From positions 105,504 to 169,503 of the forward strand of contig CAIXXM010000089.1 of NCBI GenBank assembly GCA_903923395.1: a stretch of DNA of 64,000 bases, in the 5' to 3' direction. Position numbers and translations under genes: made by a program. Positions 1 through 8,065 of this stretch are shown here, piece by piece. The first letter of the stretch is position 1. The number at the start of each line of letters is the position of its first letter. The notes beneath the pieces were generated by a model. The model did not search any database. It saw only the letters and a list, made by a program, of their open reading frames with translations, and was not told the origin of the DNA. This DNA comes from an uncultured Acidobacteriia bacterium (GTDB lineage Bacteria > Acidobacteriota > Terriglobia > Bryobacterales > Bryobacteraceae).

Positions 1-584
1 GCGGCAGTATGGCGGGCGCGCGCGTCACGGATTTCATGCACGATTCGGAGAAGTTCCTCTGCCGCCGATTCCGGAACCGTGGTGCCGGGCGCGGATGCAG
101 AGTAGTGGAAATCTGCGAGGATGCGCTGCAGAGCCTCGACATCGGCGGCTTCATAGGCGCGGTTGGCCTCAGCCATGAAACGGTTGCGCCGTTCCTGTTC
201 AGCGGGGTCCGAGGCAAGATCGGGATGCAGCTTGCGCGCCGCGTCTCGATAAAGCGCCTTCAGATCGACTGCGGCAGGAGCGTCCGGATTGGCATCGCAT
301 ACATCCGGCGGCGCATTCGGATCAGAACAATGCACGTCCGCTGCGGCATCCGGGTTTCCATGCAGCCGCAGTTGCTGTATGCGCGCATTCCAGGCATCGA
401 GTTCGAGGTAGAGATCCCCGATCTCCGTGAGATAGCGGTGTTCCAGCGCAAGAAGCTCCTCACGCAAGGTGGCGAGTTCGCTTTCCCGCTCCTCCACTTC
501 GGCAAGCAGGGCGGCCAACTCTTCCCGCTTGCGGGGCAACTCTTCGGCGTCAGACACGCGGCTGAATGTAATCGCACCAGACAT
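1..584 (-). CDS. J-domain-like coiled-coil protein, 3' end cut by the window edge
   Basis: The reverse frame is open from an ATG at 584 to the window edge, giving at least 194 residues. Residues about 10-55 are charged and heptad-rich (runs of Glu, Leu and Lys), so a coiled coil is likely. Near residue 115 the motif LYRDAARKLHPD is followed by an Arg/Glu-rich helix containing NRAYEAADVEAL. That is the layout of a DnaJ J-domain (HPD loop between helices II and III). J-domains recruit and stimulate DnaK-type chaperones; no zinc-finger or C-terminal DnaJ domains are visible, so this is a J-like protein rather than DnaJ itself. A stop lies two codons upstream of the ATG, so the start can only be this ATG or the adjacent TTG. 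The partner and role are unknown. Confidence 0.7.
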   Translation of the reverse strand, partial: MSGAITFSRVSDAEELPRKREELAALLAEVEERESELATLREELLALEHRYLTEIGDLYLELDAWNARIQQLRLHGNPDAAADVHCSDPNAPPDVCDANPDAPAAVDLKALYRDAARKLHPDLASDPAEQERRNRFMAEANRAYEAADVEALQRILADFHYSASAPGTTVPESAAEELLRIVHEIRDARARHTA

Positions 585-659
585 CAACTATTTCAGGATA
601 CCGGAGGGCAGTTTAATTCCTCCGTCGACCGAACTTCCCCAGCACGGTCTTGAAGGCGG

Positions 660-688
660 GTGACACTTACAAGACGTCGACTTACTAT
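660..688 (+). promoter_or_regulatory. candidate sigma-70 promoter for the gene at 747
   Basis: GTGACA (660-665) and TACTAT (683-688) are separated by 17 bases, a fair match to -35/-10 elements. Transcription would start near 695, giving a leader of about 50 bases that runs into the hairpin at 736-772. An 8-bp inverted repeat, GACTTACT (679-686) with AGTAAGTC (702-709), overlaps the -10 element and could be an operator or an RNA hairpin. This is prediction only. Confidence 0.35.
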
Positions 689-735
689 AAGTTCTCAGTG
701 AAGTAAGTCTGCACGGTTTCCAGTTCCGCTCCGTC

Positions 736-772
736 AAACGGGTTGCATGATATCTCTTGCAACCCGTTTTTT
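736..772 (+). terminator. terminator-like hairpin overlapping the start codon of the 747 gene
   Basis: A perfect 12-bp stem (AAACGGGTTGCA at 736-747 pairing with 758-769) encloses a 10-base loop and is followed by a run of T to 772. It has the form of a forward-strand intrinsic terminator. Its stem contains the first base of the ATG at 747, and the T run encodes Phe-Leu codons of the signal peptide. The gene to the left lies on the other strand, so this does not simply end an upstream gene. It may be an attenuator for the downstream gene or the end of a short untranslated RNA. Confidence 0.55.
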
Positions 773-2216
773 ATTGCTCGCGCTGGCAGCAGGCACCGCA
801 CAGGGAGCTGTGATTCAAGGCATGGTGATGGAGCAGGAGACTGGCCTGCCTGTGGCGCGAACCTTGATCCGGCTGATTCCCCTGCAGGGTACGCGCGCGA
901 AGCCAGTGGAGATCTTCGCGACGGACAGAGGCACCTTCGCGGTGATGAATGTGATTCCGGGCTGGTATATTCTGCGGGCCGAAAAGCCCATGTTTGCCGC
1001 TGCGGAAAGCGGACAAATCCGCCCGGGAAGGCCGGGGCATCCATTCCAGGTAGAGAGGGACGAACAATCTTTCTTCATGGAAATGCGGCTCACGCGGATG
1101 GGTGCGGTGGCGGGTCAAGTAGTGGATGAAAACGGACTGGGGCTGCCCGAGTGGTCTGTGGTGCTGTATTCCGGCGAGCAACCTTACCGGCAGGTTGCCA
1201 TGGGCAGGACCGATGACCGTGGTAGCTTCCGTATCTGGGACTTAGCACCGGGCCAGTATCTGGCGCGCTCTGCCGAGGGAATACTGGAAGATAAGACAAC
1301 CTTGCTGCCGACTTATCACCGCTCCGGCATCAACCCCAGCGAGGCATTGCCGGTAACTGTGCGGCTGGGGCAGACTGAGCCGGACCTTCGCATCCAACCC
1401 GTGAAGGGGAGGCTCTATAGCATCCGCGGCATGGCCACAGGGCAGAGCATCCAGAGTATTACGTTAATTACGGAGTTAGAGAGGCGAACGCTCTCCGCGC
1501 CGAATTTCACCGCAGAGCGCGTGCCTCCGGGGCCTGTAGAGATTCTGGTGGAAGGGATGGGCGTGGGTGGAAAGTGCGGTGGTCTCACGCGTTTGATCGT
1601 AGACCGGGATTTTGTGGGAGTTACGATACCCTGCCAATCCATCCTGCCGGGTTCCGTGTCGTTCTATCCCAATGGCGCACTGACATCAAAACTGCAGCCG
1701 AATCATATCTGGTACCGGCGCGTGGATCTGGATGGTATCGGGCCGGAGCGGCGCTACAGTGCGGGGGAAACACTGCTGCCGGGGAGATATCAGATACAAC
1801 TGCGTCCGCCCGCGGATGATCTCTGGATGAGTTCGCTGGCGGATGGGCAAAGAGAGCGGGAGATGCAGGATGGATGGTTCGGTACGGAAGCGGGGAATTT
1901 TCTCCACTGGTTGATTACGGTGCGAGGCGGGGCACCATCACTCAGTGGCGCAGTGACGCAGGAGAAGGCTGCAGTGCCGGGAGCGCCGGTTTATATCGGG
2001 AAGTATGATGCCCAGGGGAACAATCGCCAGCAGCTTTGGCAACTGCGCGCGGATGCCAACGGGCAGTACCGGCTGGCTGGACTCACGCCGGGGGCTTACC
2101 GCGTGTTGAGCAGTTTTGATTTCGACACCGAAGACCGCTACGCTATGGAAAAGGCTCCGCTGCTCGTGTTGAAAGAAGGCGATAAGACGGTGCACGATTT
2201 GACGATCAATCCATGA
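747..2216 (+). CDS. secreted protein with carboxypeptidase-regulatory-like repeats
   Basis: 489 residues. Residues 1-20 form a signal peptide (Leu/Ala-rich core, cut after TAQG), which supports the ATG at 747. At least three beta-sandwich carboxypeptidase-regulatory-like segments are recognisable, around residues 22-105, 113-190 and 400-480, with the typical pattern of G.V.D..G.P followed later by D..G.F and L.PG.Y. Such modules occur in cell-surface and periplasmic proteins, where they mediate binding or structure; no catalytic domain is visible. The stop overlaps the start of the lipoprotein gene by 4 bases, so the two are likely co-translated. The start codon sits inside a terminator-like hairpin, so expression may be controlled at the leader. 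Confidence 0.75.
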   Translation: MISLATRFLLLALAAGTAQGAVIQGMVMEQETGLPVARTLIRLIPLQGTRAKPVEIFATDRGTFAVMNVIPGWYILRAEKPMFAAAESGQIRPGRPGHPFQVERDEQSFFMEMRLTRMGAVAGQVVDENGLGLPEWSVVLYSGEQPYRQVAMGRTDDRGSFRIWDLAPGQYLARSAEGILEDKTTLLPTYHRSGINPSEALPVTVRLGQTEPDLRIQPVKGRLYSIRGMATGQSIQSITLITELERRTLSAPNFTAERVPPGPVEILVEGMGVGGKCGGLTRLIVDRDFVGVTIPCQSILPGSVSFYPNGALTSKLQPNHIWYRRVDLDGIGPERRYSAGETLLPGRYQIQLRPPADDLWMSSLADGQREREMQDGWFGTEAGNFLHWLITVRGGAPSLSGAVTQEKAAVPGAPVYIGKYDAQGNNRQQLWQLRADANGQYRLAGLTPGAYRVLSSFDFDTEDRYAMEKAPLLVLKEGDKTVHDLTINP

Positions 2217-2785
2217 CCCGGTTCGCCTGTATCCCACTCTTCTGTATCCTCACCGCGTGCACGTCCACGCCGGTTTCCAAGCCTGCGGTGGAGGCGAAGC
2301 CCAAAGTGTCGATCGACCAGTTCTACAGCCCCACGCCGCATATTGAGAAGGGCGGCAAGGCGACGCTCTGTTACGGCGTGACGTTTGCGCGGGAGGTTGC
2401 CCTGGCACCGGCAGCGGCGAACGTGTGGCCCGCTGTGTCGCGCTGTGTGGATGTTACGCCGGCGAAGAGCACCACTTACTCGCTGACGGCCAAGGGCGCG
2501 GAGGGTGACGTTGTCACGAAGACAGCGTTGGTTGAAGTGGGTCCGCCACACGCGAAGATTTTCGATATCTGGGCGAGTGGCGTGGATCAACAGGCTGGCC
2601 AGCCGCTGCGGATCTGCTTCAAGACCGAGAACGTCGTGCGGGTGACGGTGTCCGCGGGGAAGTTCGACGCGGTGAAGAATTGCGTGGACGACAACCCGAT
2701 GAAGAGCACCTCGTATAAGATCTCGGTATTCGGCGCTGAGGGCGAACCGGCTCTTGGGCAAGTCGATGTGAAGGTGCATCCGTAA
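2213..2785 (+). CDS. lipoprotein with two internal repeats
   Basis: 190 residues. A short signal peptide ends in a lipobox (LTAC, Cys16), so the protein is probably lipid-anchored. After a linker there are two homologous beta-rich repeats of about 80 residues, each with a pair of Cys and a matching tail (AKSTTYSLTAKGAEG and MKSTSYKISVFGAEG). They resemble Ig-like folds. The gene overlaps the preceding secreted-protein gene by ATGA, so the pair forms an operon. No enzymatic motif is visible; a binding or structural envelope role is the most that can be inferred. Confidence 0.7.
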   Translation: MTRFACIPLFCILTACTSTPVSKPAVEAKPKVSIDQFYSPTPHIEKGGKATLCYGVTFAREVALAPAAANVWPAVSRCVDVTPAKSTTYSLTAKGAEGDVVTKTALVEVGPPHAKIFDIWASGVDQQAGQPLRICFKTENVVRVTVSAGKFDAVKNCVDDNPMKSTSYKISVFGAEGEPALGQVDVKVHP

Positions 2786-2821
2786 ACAGGCGTGGCGCGG
2801 ACAGGGCACCATGCCATGCAG

Positions 2822-3388
2822 TTACAGGGTCTGGTTGGACTTGGCTGCGCGAATCCGCCGAATCCGCTGGAGCCCGGCGAGTCCAAACAAGCCCGTTCCA
2901 CCGAACAGGAACGTTGCAGGTTCGGGCGCAGCCGATGTAATCGTCTCACCGGTCACGGTGTCATTTGAGCTGGTGCAGCACCAGTTGCCGTTGAACCAGA
3001 GGGAAACAGCTACAGTGTCAGTGGCCAGACCTGGAGTGGTCAAAGCGGTGGAGAAGACGAGGTCCAACTGGGGCGCATTGTTGCCGGCCACGTTGCCGAG
3101 AACCAGGATGGTGCTGCGGGTGCCTCCGCTAAATCCGCCGGAGAGTACGTTGCTCCAGGTGGTGGCGCCGATGGTTTGGCCGTACCACGTATCTGAAGTT
3201 GTTGTGATGTTGACGTTGCTGTAAGTTAGCGCGGTTGGGTCATAAGAGAAGCTGCCGGAAACGGTCCCGCCACCACCCAGGGTGAACGGCGTGATGTTCC
3301 ACACTTCGGCGGACAGGGCGGACGCGAATGTGGTGGAGAGCAGAGCAAGGCTAAATACTCCCCCAACAATAGACTTGTTGAGTTTCAT
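2822..3388 (-). CDS. PEP-CTERM sorting-domain protein
   Basis: 188 residues from the ATG at 3388. That start is preceded by the purine-rich ribosome-binding sequence GAAAGAAGAA and begins a good signal peptide (MKLNKSIVGGVFSLALLSTTFASA). The body is Ser/Thr/Gly-rich and beta-like, with an adjacent Cys pair near the C-terminus. The end has the classic PEP-CTERM layout: PEP at residues 155-157, a hydrophobic segment, then an Arg cluster (RIRRIR). Such proteins are sorted by exosortase (EpsH family) for export to the surface or exopolysaccharide matrix. No exosortase gene is in the window. It is transcribed towards the lipoprotein gene, with 36 bases between. Confidence 0.85.
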   Translation of the reverse strand: MKLNKSIVGGVFSLALLSTTFASALSAEVWNITPFTLGGGGTVSGSFSYDPTALTYSNVNITTTSDTWYGQTIGATTWSNVLSGGFSGGTRSTILVLGNVAGNNAPQLDLVFSTALTTPGLATDTVAVSLWFNGNWCCTSSNDTVTGETITSAAPEPATFLFGGTGLFGLAGLQRIRRIRAAKSNQTL

Positions 3389-3577
3389 GATTCTTCTTTC
3401 GTGCGTTTTGTCGGCGTGCAACCGGTGCCGCACTTAGGAAAACAGGAAAACTGCGGAATCTGTGTCATCGATTCCTTACTCTTGAAAAAAATGGACACGC
3501 AGGGCATCGTATAGAATCGTGGGAATGGCACGGGGGAGTGAAACCGGGCACCGGGCTGCGGCCCCAGGGCATATTTG
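3389..3577. other. divergent intergenic region with a small inverted repeat
   Basis: This 189-base spacer separates the divergent PEP-CTERM and secreted-protein genes and must hold both promoters. It contains a small inverted repeat (GGAATC ... GATTCC, about 3455-3475) that could be an operator. No convincing -35/-10 pair could be chosen for either gene, and no RNA gene is visible. Confidence 0.3.
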
Positions 3578-4726
3578 ATGTACAAGAGTGTAGCTTTCAC
3601 CCTTCTCGGCTTGGCCTTCTCCGCGCTGCTTTCCGCCCAGGAGCTGGTGAACCCGCGCCGGGGCGCTGCGCTCTATGAGGCAATGCTGCAGGAGAAGACG
3701 CCTCTCGAAGCGCACGTGTATCCGCTTCGGGTCTCGCTGAACTTCAACTTCCGCTTCCAGGCAGGGTATTACTTTGAAACACCGTCGGCACAGTTTTCCG
3801 GTTCGGGGCACAACCTGGCGGTGATGTTACGGGTGGTGCCAGAAGGCAAGCCCGCGGTGTATCTGGGAACGCGGCATACGTTACCTGAGATTCCCGAGGA
3901 TAAGAAGTTAAAGGGAAATCATCTGGGCATCGGCGGAGTGTTCTATCTTGGCGATGGGAATTACACGGTCGATTTCGTCTTAATTGATGACCGCGGGCGT
4001 GTGTATCACACGGTACAGAAGATACATGCCAGGCGGACGGGAGCGGAGAAGGATTTGAAGCAGGTCCTGGCGGCAGGGGAGGTAAAGTCGCTGTCCTCGC
4101 TGCGGATGCGGAATCCCGAAGCTGGCGATAACAAGCCGCTGAAGTTAACACTGATGCTGCATGCGGCACCGAATTACGCGCGAAGCACGGTGTTCCGTCC
4201 ACAGGATTTGAGCCGGTTGATTGGAGCGATGACCGGGATTCTGGAACAAGTGCCGGTGAAGTCACTGCGGGTGGTGGCGTTTAATTTGGATCAGCAGAAG
4301 GAACTCTACCGGAATGAGGCCTTTGAGCCCGGGCAGTTCGAGAAGCTGGAACAGGCGCTGATGCCGATCCAGTTAGGTACGGTTGATATCAATGTACTTA
4401 AGAATAAGTCAGGTTACGTTGATTTGCTGGCCGGGATGATCAGCCAGGAGTTACATGCGGCGGATAGTTCAGAGACCGTGATAGTGCTGGGTCCGCCGTC
4501 GAGATTGCAGGATTCGGTGAGGTCCGGGGTGATCGAGGAGAATCCGGCGAATGGGCCGAGGTTCTTTTACTTCGAGTATCATTCGCTGCGGGAGCGGGGG
4601 CAGGCACAGTTTCCGGATACGATCGAATCGGCGATGAAGCGCGTTGGCGGGAAGGTGTTCCATATCTTCACGGCCGGGGATTTTGCGAAGGCGCTGGCGG
4701 AGTTGAAGAGGATGGTGCGGGGGTAG
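3578..4726 (+). CDS. secreted protein of unknown function, VWA-like
   Basis: 382 residues from the ATG at 3578; a TTG one codon upstream is possible. An N-terminal signal peptide (MYKSVAFTLLGLAFSALLSA) indicates export. The rest has alternating beta and alpha segments: a beta-rich part to about residue 150, then an alpha/beta part with repeated hydrophobic strands (KLTLMLHAAP, LRVVAFNLD, TVIVLGPPS). This recalls the acidobacterial VWFA-related secreted proteins, but a clear MIDAS motif (DxSxS) is missing. I do not assign a function. The gene diverges from the PEP-CTERM gene across 189 bases. Confidence 0.6.
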   Translation: MYKSVAFTLLGLAFSALLSAQELVNPRRGAALYEAMLQEKTPLEAHVYPLRVSLNFNFRFQAGYYFETPSAQFSGSGHNLAVMLRVVPEGKPAVYLGTRHTLPEIPEDKKLKGNHLGIGGVFYLGDGNYTVDFVLIDDRGRVYHTVQKIHARRTGAEKDLKQVLAAGEVKSLSSLRMRNPEAGDNKPLKLTLMLHAAPNYARSTVFRPQDLSRLIGAMTGILEQVPVKSLRVVAFNLDQQKELYRNEAFEPGQFEKLEQALMPIQLGTVDINVLKNKSGYVDLLAGMISQELHAADSSETVIVLGPPSRLQDSVRSGVIEENPANGPRFFYFEYHSLRERGQAQFPDTIESAMKRVGGKVFHIFTAGDFAKALAELKRMVRG

Positions 4727-4766
4727 GGGGAAGCGGGCGATTCCCCAGAAAGACCAGATCGCCTTT

Positions 4767-4834
4767 GTTCGCACGTCATTTTGGCGTGCGCGCTTCTCTG
4801 CGACCGGACACGCGCGCCAGAATGGCGCACGAAC
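4767..4834. repeat. dispersed palindromic repeat, copy 1
   Basis: A 68-base imperfect palindrome with arms GTTCGCACGTCATTTTGGCG and the complement of CGCCAGAATGGCGCACGAAC, and a central segment with CGGACACG. It closely matches the element at 42150-42227, and its right half matches 51113-51144 almost exactly. It lies between the convergent genes ending at 4726 and 4884. It has the look of a REP- or MITE-like non-coding repeat. Confidence 0.75.
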
Positions 4835-4883
4835 ATCACCCCGTGCGACCGGGCGCGCGCGCCTGGAGAGTGGGCTTGGTCCC

Positions 4884-5690
4884 TTACGGTTCCCGCGTCA
4901 CCAGGAACACAGCATCTTCTGCATCCACCGAAAACGCCTCTGTCCCCGGTTCCGCTTCAAACGCATCCCCCGCTTCGAACGTCTGTCCCGCGAAGTGGCC
5001 GCTGCCGGACAGGGCGATGTAGAGAGTCGATTTTTCTGGCACCGCGCAGGCCAGTGCACCTTTCACCGCCCAGCGTTCCGTGCGGAAGTATTCGCATTCG
5101 GCCAGCAGTTCTTTGCCGCCGCCGAGGTCCACGGGGGTTTTCGAAGCATCGTACGGGAACAAGTCCGAAACGGCGATGCTGTCATCAAGATGGAGTTCGC
5201 GAGGGCGGCCGTAATCGTAGAGACGGTAGGTCACATCCGAAAACTGCTGCACCTCGCAGACCACCAAGCCGCCACCGAGGGCGTGAATCGTACCCGCGGG
5301 GGTGAAAAACGTATCGCCGGCGTGGGCCGGGACCCATTCGAGCAGGTCCATGATCTCACCCGACAGCGAAGCTTCGCGGAGGCGCTCCGGGGTGATGGTC
5401 TCTTTCAGGCCGATCGCGATTTTGGCGTCCGCGTCAGCGCGCAGGATGTACCACATTTCGGTCTTGCCGAAGCTGTTGTGGTGTTTCTTCGCGTACTCAT
5501 CGCGCGGGTGGACCTGTACCGAAAGGTTATCTGAGGTAAACAGGAGTTTTACCAAGAGGGGTATTTTGTCTGAGGCGCCAAACCAGATTTCTCCGATCTT
5601 TGAGCCTTCCTGATTGGCGTACCAGGGCTGGGTGTGGGGCGAACCCCACACCTTGTCCAGAACTTTACGGGAAAGTTTTTCGATCGCCAT
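4884..5690 (-). CDS. manA: class I mannose-6-phosphate isomerase
   Basis: 268 residues. Interconverts mannose-6-phosphate and fructose-6-phosphate in the cytoplasm, linking glycolysis with GDP-mannose and glycan synthesis. It is a cupin metalloenzyme: metal ligands are visible in QVHPRD (Gln59, His61), KTEMW (Glu78) and HALGGG (His136), all characteristic of the type I PMI family. The protein is shorter than E. coli ManA (about 390 residues) and fits the compact bacterial form. It starts immediately after the aminotransferase stop, so coaD - aminotransferase - manA is probably one operon. The assignment to the family is firm; the substrate is inferred. Confidence 0.9.
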   Translation of the reverse strand: MAIEKLSRKVLDKVWGSPHTQPWYANQEGSKIGEIWFGASDKIPLLVKLLFTSDNLSVQVHPRDEYAKKHHNSFGKTEMWYILRADADAKIAIGLKETITPERLREASLSGEIMDLLEWVPAHAGDTFFTPAGTIHALGGGLVVCEVQQFSDVTYRLYDYGRPRELHLDDSIAVSDLFPYDASKTPVDLGGGKELLAECEYFRTERWAVKGALACAVPEKSTLYIALSGSGHFAGQTFEAGDAFEAEPGTEAFSVDAEDAVFLVTREP

Positions 5691-6878
5691 TTAGAGCTTC
5701 TCCACAAAGGCTTGTATGCGGTCGAGTCCGCGTTCCAACTCGTGCATCGAGGTGGCGTAGGAGATGCGAATGTGGTGGTCGGTGCCGAAGGCCTCACCAG
5801 GAACCACCGCTACCTGCGCTTCATTGAGCAGGCGCTCAGAGAGTTCCAGCGTGGTCTTGATACCGCCCTTTTCCATCACGGCTTTGACGTTCGGGTAGGC
5901 GTAGAAGGCCCCGGCGGGCAGGGCGCATTCCACCAGAGGAATCTGACGCAGGCGGGGGACGACGAAATCGCGGCGCTTGCGGTATTCGGCGAGCATGAGC
6001 GGAATGGAGTCCTGTGGGCCGGTGAGCGCTTCCACGGCAGCCTTCTGTGCCACTGAGGTGGGGTTGGAGGTGGAGTGGCTCTGGAGCTTGTTGATGGCAC
6101 CGATGATTTCGGCGGGGGCGAGCCCGTAGCCGATGCGCCAGCCGGTCATGGCATAGGTCTTGGAAACGGTTCCTGCGACCAGCACCGTGGACTTGGAACC
6201 GGGCATGGAGGCGATGGAATAGGGGCTGCTGTCGTAGAGAAAGTGCGAGTAGCACTCGTCTGTGAGCAGGTAGATGCCCTTGGAACTGGTGAGGTGGTAG
6301 ATCTTCTCAAACTCTTCGCGGGCCAGCACGGCACCGGAGGGGTTGCAGGGCGAGTTGATGATGACGATCTTGGTCTTCGGCGTGATGTTCTTTTCGATCA
6401 TCGCGGCGGTGAGGGTGAAGCCTTCGGCCTCATCGGTTTCGACGAAGACGCACTTGCCGCCGGCGTAATTGACGATGTCCTTGTAGGTAACCCAGTAAGG
6501 CACGGGGATGATGACTTCATCGCCGGGGTTGACGAGGGCCTGGGTGAAGCCGAAGAGGATGTGCTTGCCGCCGACGCCGATGATGCATTCGGAGGGCTTG
6601 TAATCTGTGCCGTAATCGGCCTTGTGGCGGGCGACGGCGGCCTGTTTGAGTTCGGAGGTGCCGCCGGCGGGGGTGTACTTGGTGAAGTTGCCTTCGATGG
6701 CGCGGATGGCGGCCTGTTTGATGTTGTCCGGCGTGGGGAAATCGGGCTCGCCGGCGCCGAAGTCGACGACATCGATGCCCTGCTGCCGCAGGCGGTCTGC
6801 CTCGGCGGCAACTTTCATGGTGGAGGACACGCTAATGAGCGAGATCCGGTCAGCGGTTGAGAGTTGTGTTGGGGTCAT
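5691..6878 (-). CDS. class I PLP-dependent aminotransferase (aspartate aminotransferase type)
   Basis: 395 residues, normal for fold type I class I aminotransferases. The PLP-binding Lys240 lies in SKTYAMTGWRIGY, the cofactor-contacting Asn179 in the CNPSG motif and Asp207 in TDECY. The N-terminal GAGEPDFPTP and KYTPAGG motifs match the AspC/AspB subgroup, so aspartate/2-oxoglutarate transamination is likely; related enzymes accept aromatic or prephenate substrates, and this cannot be settled from sequence. It overlaps coaD by 4 bases and abuts manA. A small oddity is VGGKHILFGF where relatives usually have a GAKQALYN-like segment. Confidence 0.9.
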   Translation of the reverse strand: MTPTQLSTADRISLISVSSTMKVAAEADRLRQQGIDVVDFGAGEPDFPTPDNIKQAAIRAIEGNFTKYTPAGGTSELKQAAVARHKADYGTDYKPSECIIGVGGKHILFGFTQALVNPGDEVIIPVPYWVTYKDIVNYAGGKCVFVETDEAEGFTLTAAMIEKNITPKTKIVIINSPCNPSGAVLAREEFEKIYHLTSSKGIYLLTDECYSHFLYDSSPYSIASMPGSKSTVLVAGTVSKTYAMTGWRIGYGLAPAEIIGAINKLQSHSTSNPTSVAQKAAVEALTGPQDSIPLMLAEYRKRRDFVVPRLRQIPLVECALPAGAFYAYPNVKAVMEKGGIKTTLELSERLLNEAQVAVVPGEAFGTDHHIRISYATSMHELERGLDRIQAFVEKL

Positions 6879-7402
6879 TTCTTTAGCAGTTCCAGATTGG
6901 CCGGGGGTTGTAGGCGGTCGCGGAGGGCGCTTTCGACGTGCGGTGGCACGAGTCCTTCGATGTTGCCGCCGAGGCTGATGACTTCTTTGACAAGGCGGGA
7001 GCTGAGGAAGGAGTAGGCCTCGCCGGCCAGGAGGAACACGGTTTCTGTATCGGGTTGCAGGCGGCGGTTCATGAGGGCCATCTGCAGTTCATATTCGTAG
7101 TCGGAGACAGCGCGGATGCCGCGGAGGATGACTTTGGCACCGCGGCGGGAAGCGTAGTGGGCCAGGAGTCCGTCGAAGGTGTCGACTTCCACGTTTTCGA
7201 AGGGGTGGGCGACGATTTCGAGCATGAGGCGGCGTTCTTCGAGGGAGAAGAGCGGGATTTTGCCTTCATTGCGGAGGACGGCGACGATGAGGCGGTCGAA
7301 CATTTTCGAGCCGCGGGCGATCAGATCCACATGGCCGTTCGTGATGGGATCGAACGAGCCAGGGTAGATTGCAGTTACCCCGCCGGTGTGGAAATTCTTC
7401 AT
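6875..7402 (-). CDS. coaD: phosphopantetheine adenylyltransferase
   Basis: 175 residues. Transfers AMP from ATP to 4'-phosphopantetheine, giving dephospho-CoA, the penultimate step of coenzyme A synthesis in the cytoplasm. The nucleotidyltransferase signature YPGSFDPITNGH (residues 13-24, with the catalytic TxGH) and the CoaD-specific RGIRAVSDYEYELQMA block are both present. The protein has an N-terminal extension of roughly eight residues compared with the usual 160-165, so the true start may be slightly downstream. It is the first gene of the three-gene operon and lies 20 bases after the decayed toxin-antitoxin region. Confidence 0.97.
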   Translation of the reverse strand: MKNFHTGGVTAIYPGSFDPITNGHVDLIARGSKMFDRLIVAVLRNEGKIPLFSLEERRLMLEIVAHPFENVEVDTFDGLLAHYASRRGAKVILRGIRAVSDYEYELQMALMNRRLQPDTETVFLLAGEAYSFLSSRLVKEVISLGGNIEGLVPPHVESALRDRLQPPANLELLKK

Positions 7403-7422
7403 AAGGGCTAAAGGGAAGTTTA

Positions 7423-7713
7423 TCAGTCCTTTTGAAGAAATAGCTCAATGCGGTCAGAAGTCCACGTGGGGACGCCGCAACCGAAGAAGTCGGTATCTTC
7501 GGTCCAGATGGGACAACTGAGTGCAAGCGCGGTCGCGAGAATCGGCCAATCATCCGCATCGCGGCGCTCAATTCGCTGCAGTGCCAGAACCCGGTAAGGC
7601 GTATAGGTGATTGGATCAATCTGCTGAACGCAGCAGGCGACCAAGTCGAGAGTTTGCAGGAGAAGACGGGTCTGCAGTTTCCGCTGGGCAGCAAATTTCC
7701 GGCAGCCTTCGCC
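7423..7713 (-). pseudogene. PIN-domain (VapC-like) toxin lacking its N-terminus
   Basis: The frame ends with DWPILATALALSCPIWTEDTDFFGCGVPTW, the C-terminal signature of a PIN-domain ribonuclease toxin family. Reading upstream in the same frame gives only about 30 more residues (GEGCRKFAAQRKLQT...) before the stop of the antitoxin gene. The first beta strand with the catalytic Asp (the usual V.DTN.L block), about 30-45 residues, is absent. A TTG at 7644 is the only reasonable start. With the first acidic residue gone the nuclease should be inactive. The likely history is a deletion that joined the antitoxin end to the toxin middle. Confidence 0.7.
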
Positions 7714-7983
7714 TCAAATTCTTACGCTGCGCGCCGCAGCCCGCATTCGCTTGACTTCTGCCAGGATCTCTTCTTCAGACGTACCGGCAGCTGCGAGCAT
7801 TTGACGCACTTGTGCTCCGGCGCGCGCGAGTTCCTCAAGCACCGTTGTCCCTGGACGCGGTTTGAGGGGAAGATAAATTCCGATTGTCTCTCTTTGCTCT
7901 GTCACTTCCACAGGCGTGGGGGAGTGAGCATAGCTGGGGAACTGGTCTTGAAAATCAGCGATGCCGATCACAGTTGGCAGCAT
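7714..7983 (-). CDS. Phd/YefM-like antitoxin
   Basis: 89 residues. The core VTEQRETIGIYLPLK followed by a helical Glu/Arg-rich tail resembles Phd/YefM-type antitoxins, in which an N-terminal DNA-binding fold is followed by a toxin-wrapping helix. The neighbour immediately downstream on the same strand is the remnant of a PIN toxin, the usual partner. Antitoxins of this kind neutralise the RNase and repress their own operon. The last residues (RSVRI) resemble the start of a PIN domain, consistent with a deletion fusing the two genes. The gene itself looks intact. Confidence 0.6.
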   Translation of the reverse strand: MLPTVIGIADFQDQFPSYAHSPTPVEVTEQRETIGIYLPLKPRPGTTVLEELARAGAQVRQMLAAAGTSEEEILAEVKRMRAAARSVRI

Positions 7984-8065
7984 CGGGCCTCCAGTTTTTT
8001 GGTTTAACGCGGCAGGAAGGGGCTACTACCGGGCCGTCTAAACTTTCATCAGCCACAAACTTCAT

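Noticed and set aside
9..653. Forward 214-residue reading frame at the left edge
   Set aside because: It is antisense to the J-domain-like frame and shows no protein family.
585..735. tRNA or known small RNA upstream of the 747 gene
   Set aside because: There is an 8-bp hairpin but no acceptor stem, T-loop consensus or known RNA motif.
6075..6860. Forward 261-residue reading frame opposite the aminotransferase
   Set aside because: Gly/Val/Asp-rich shadow of a high-G+C gene with all its PLP motifs on the other strand.
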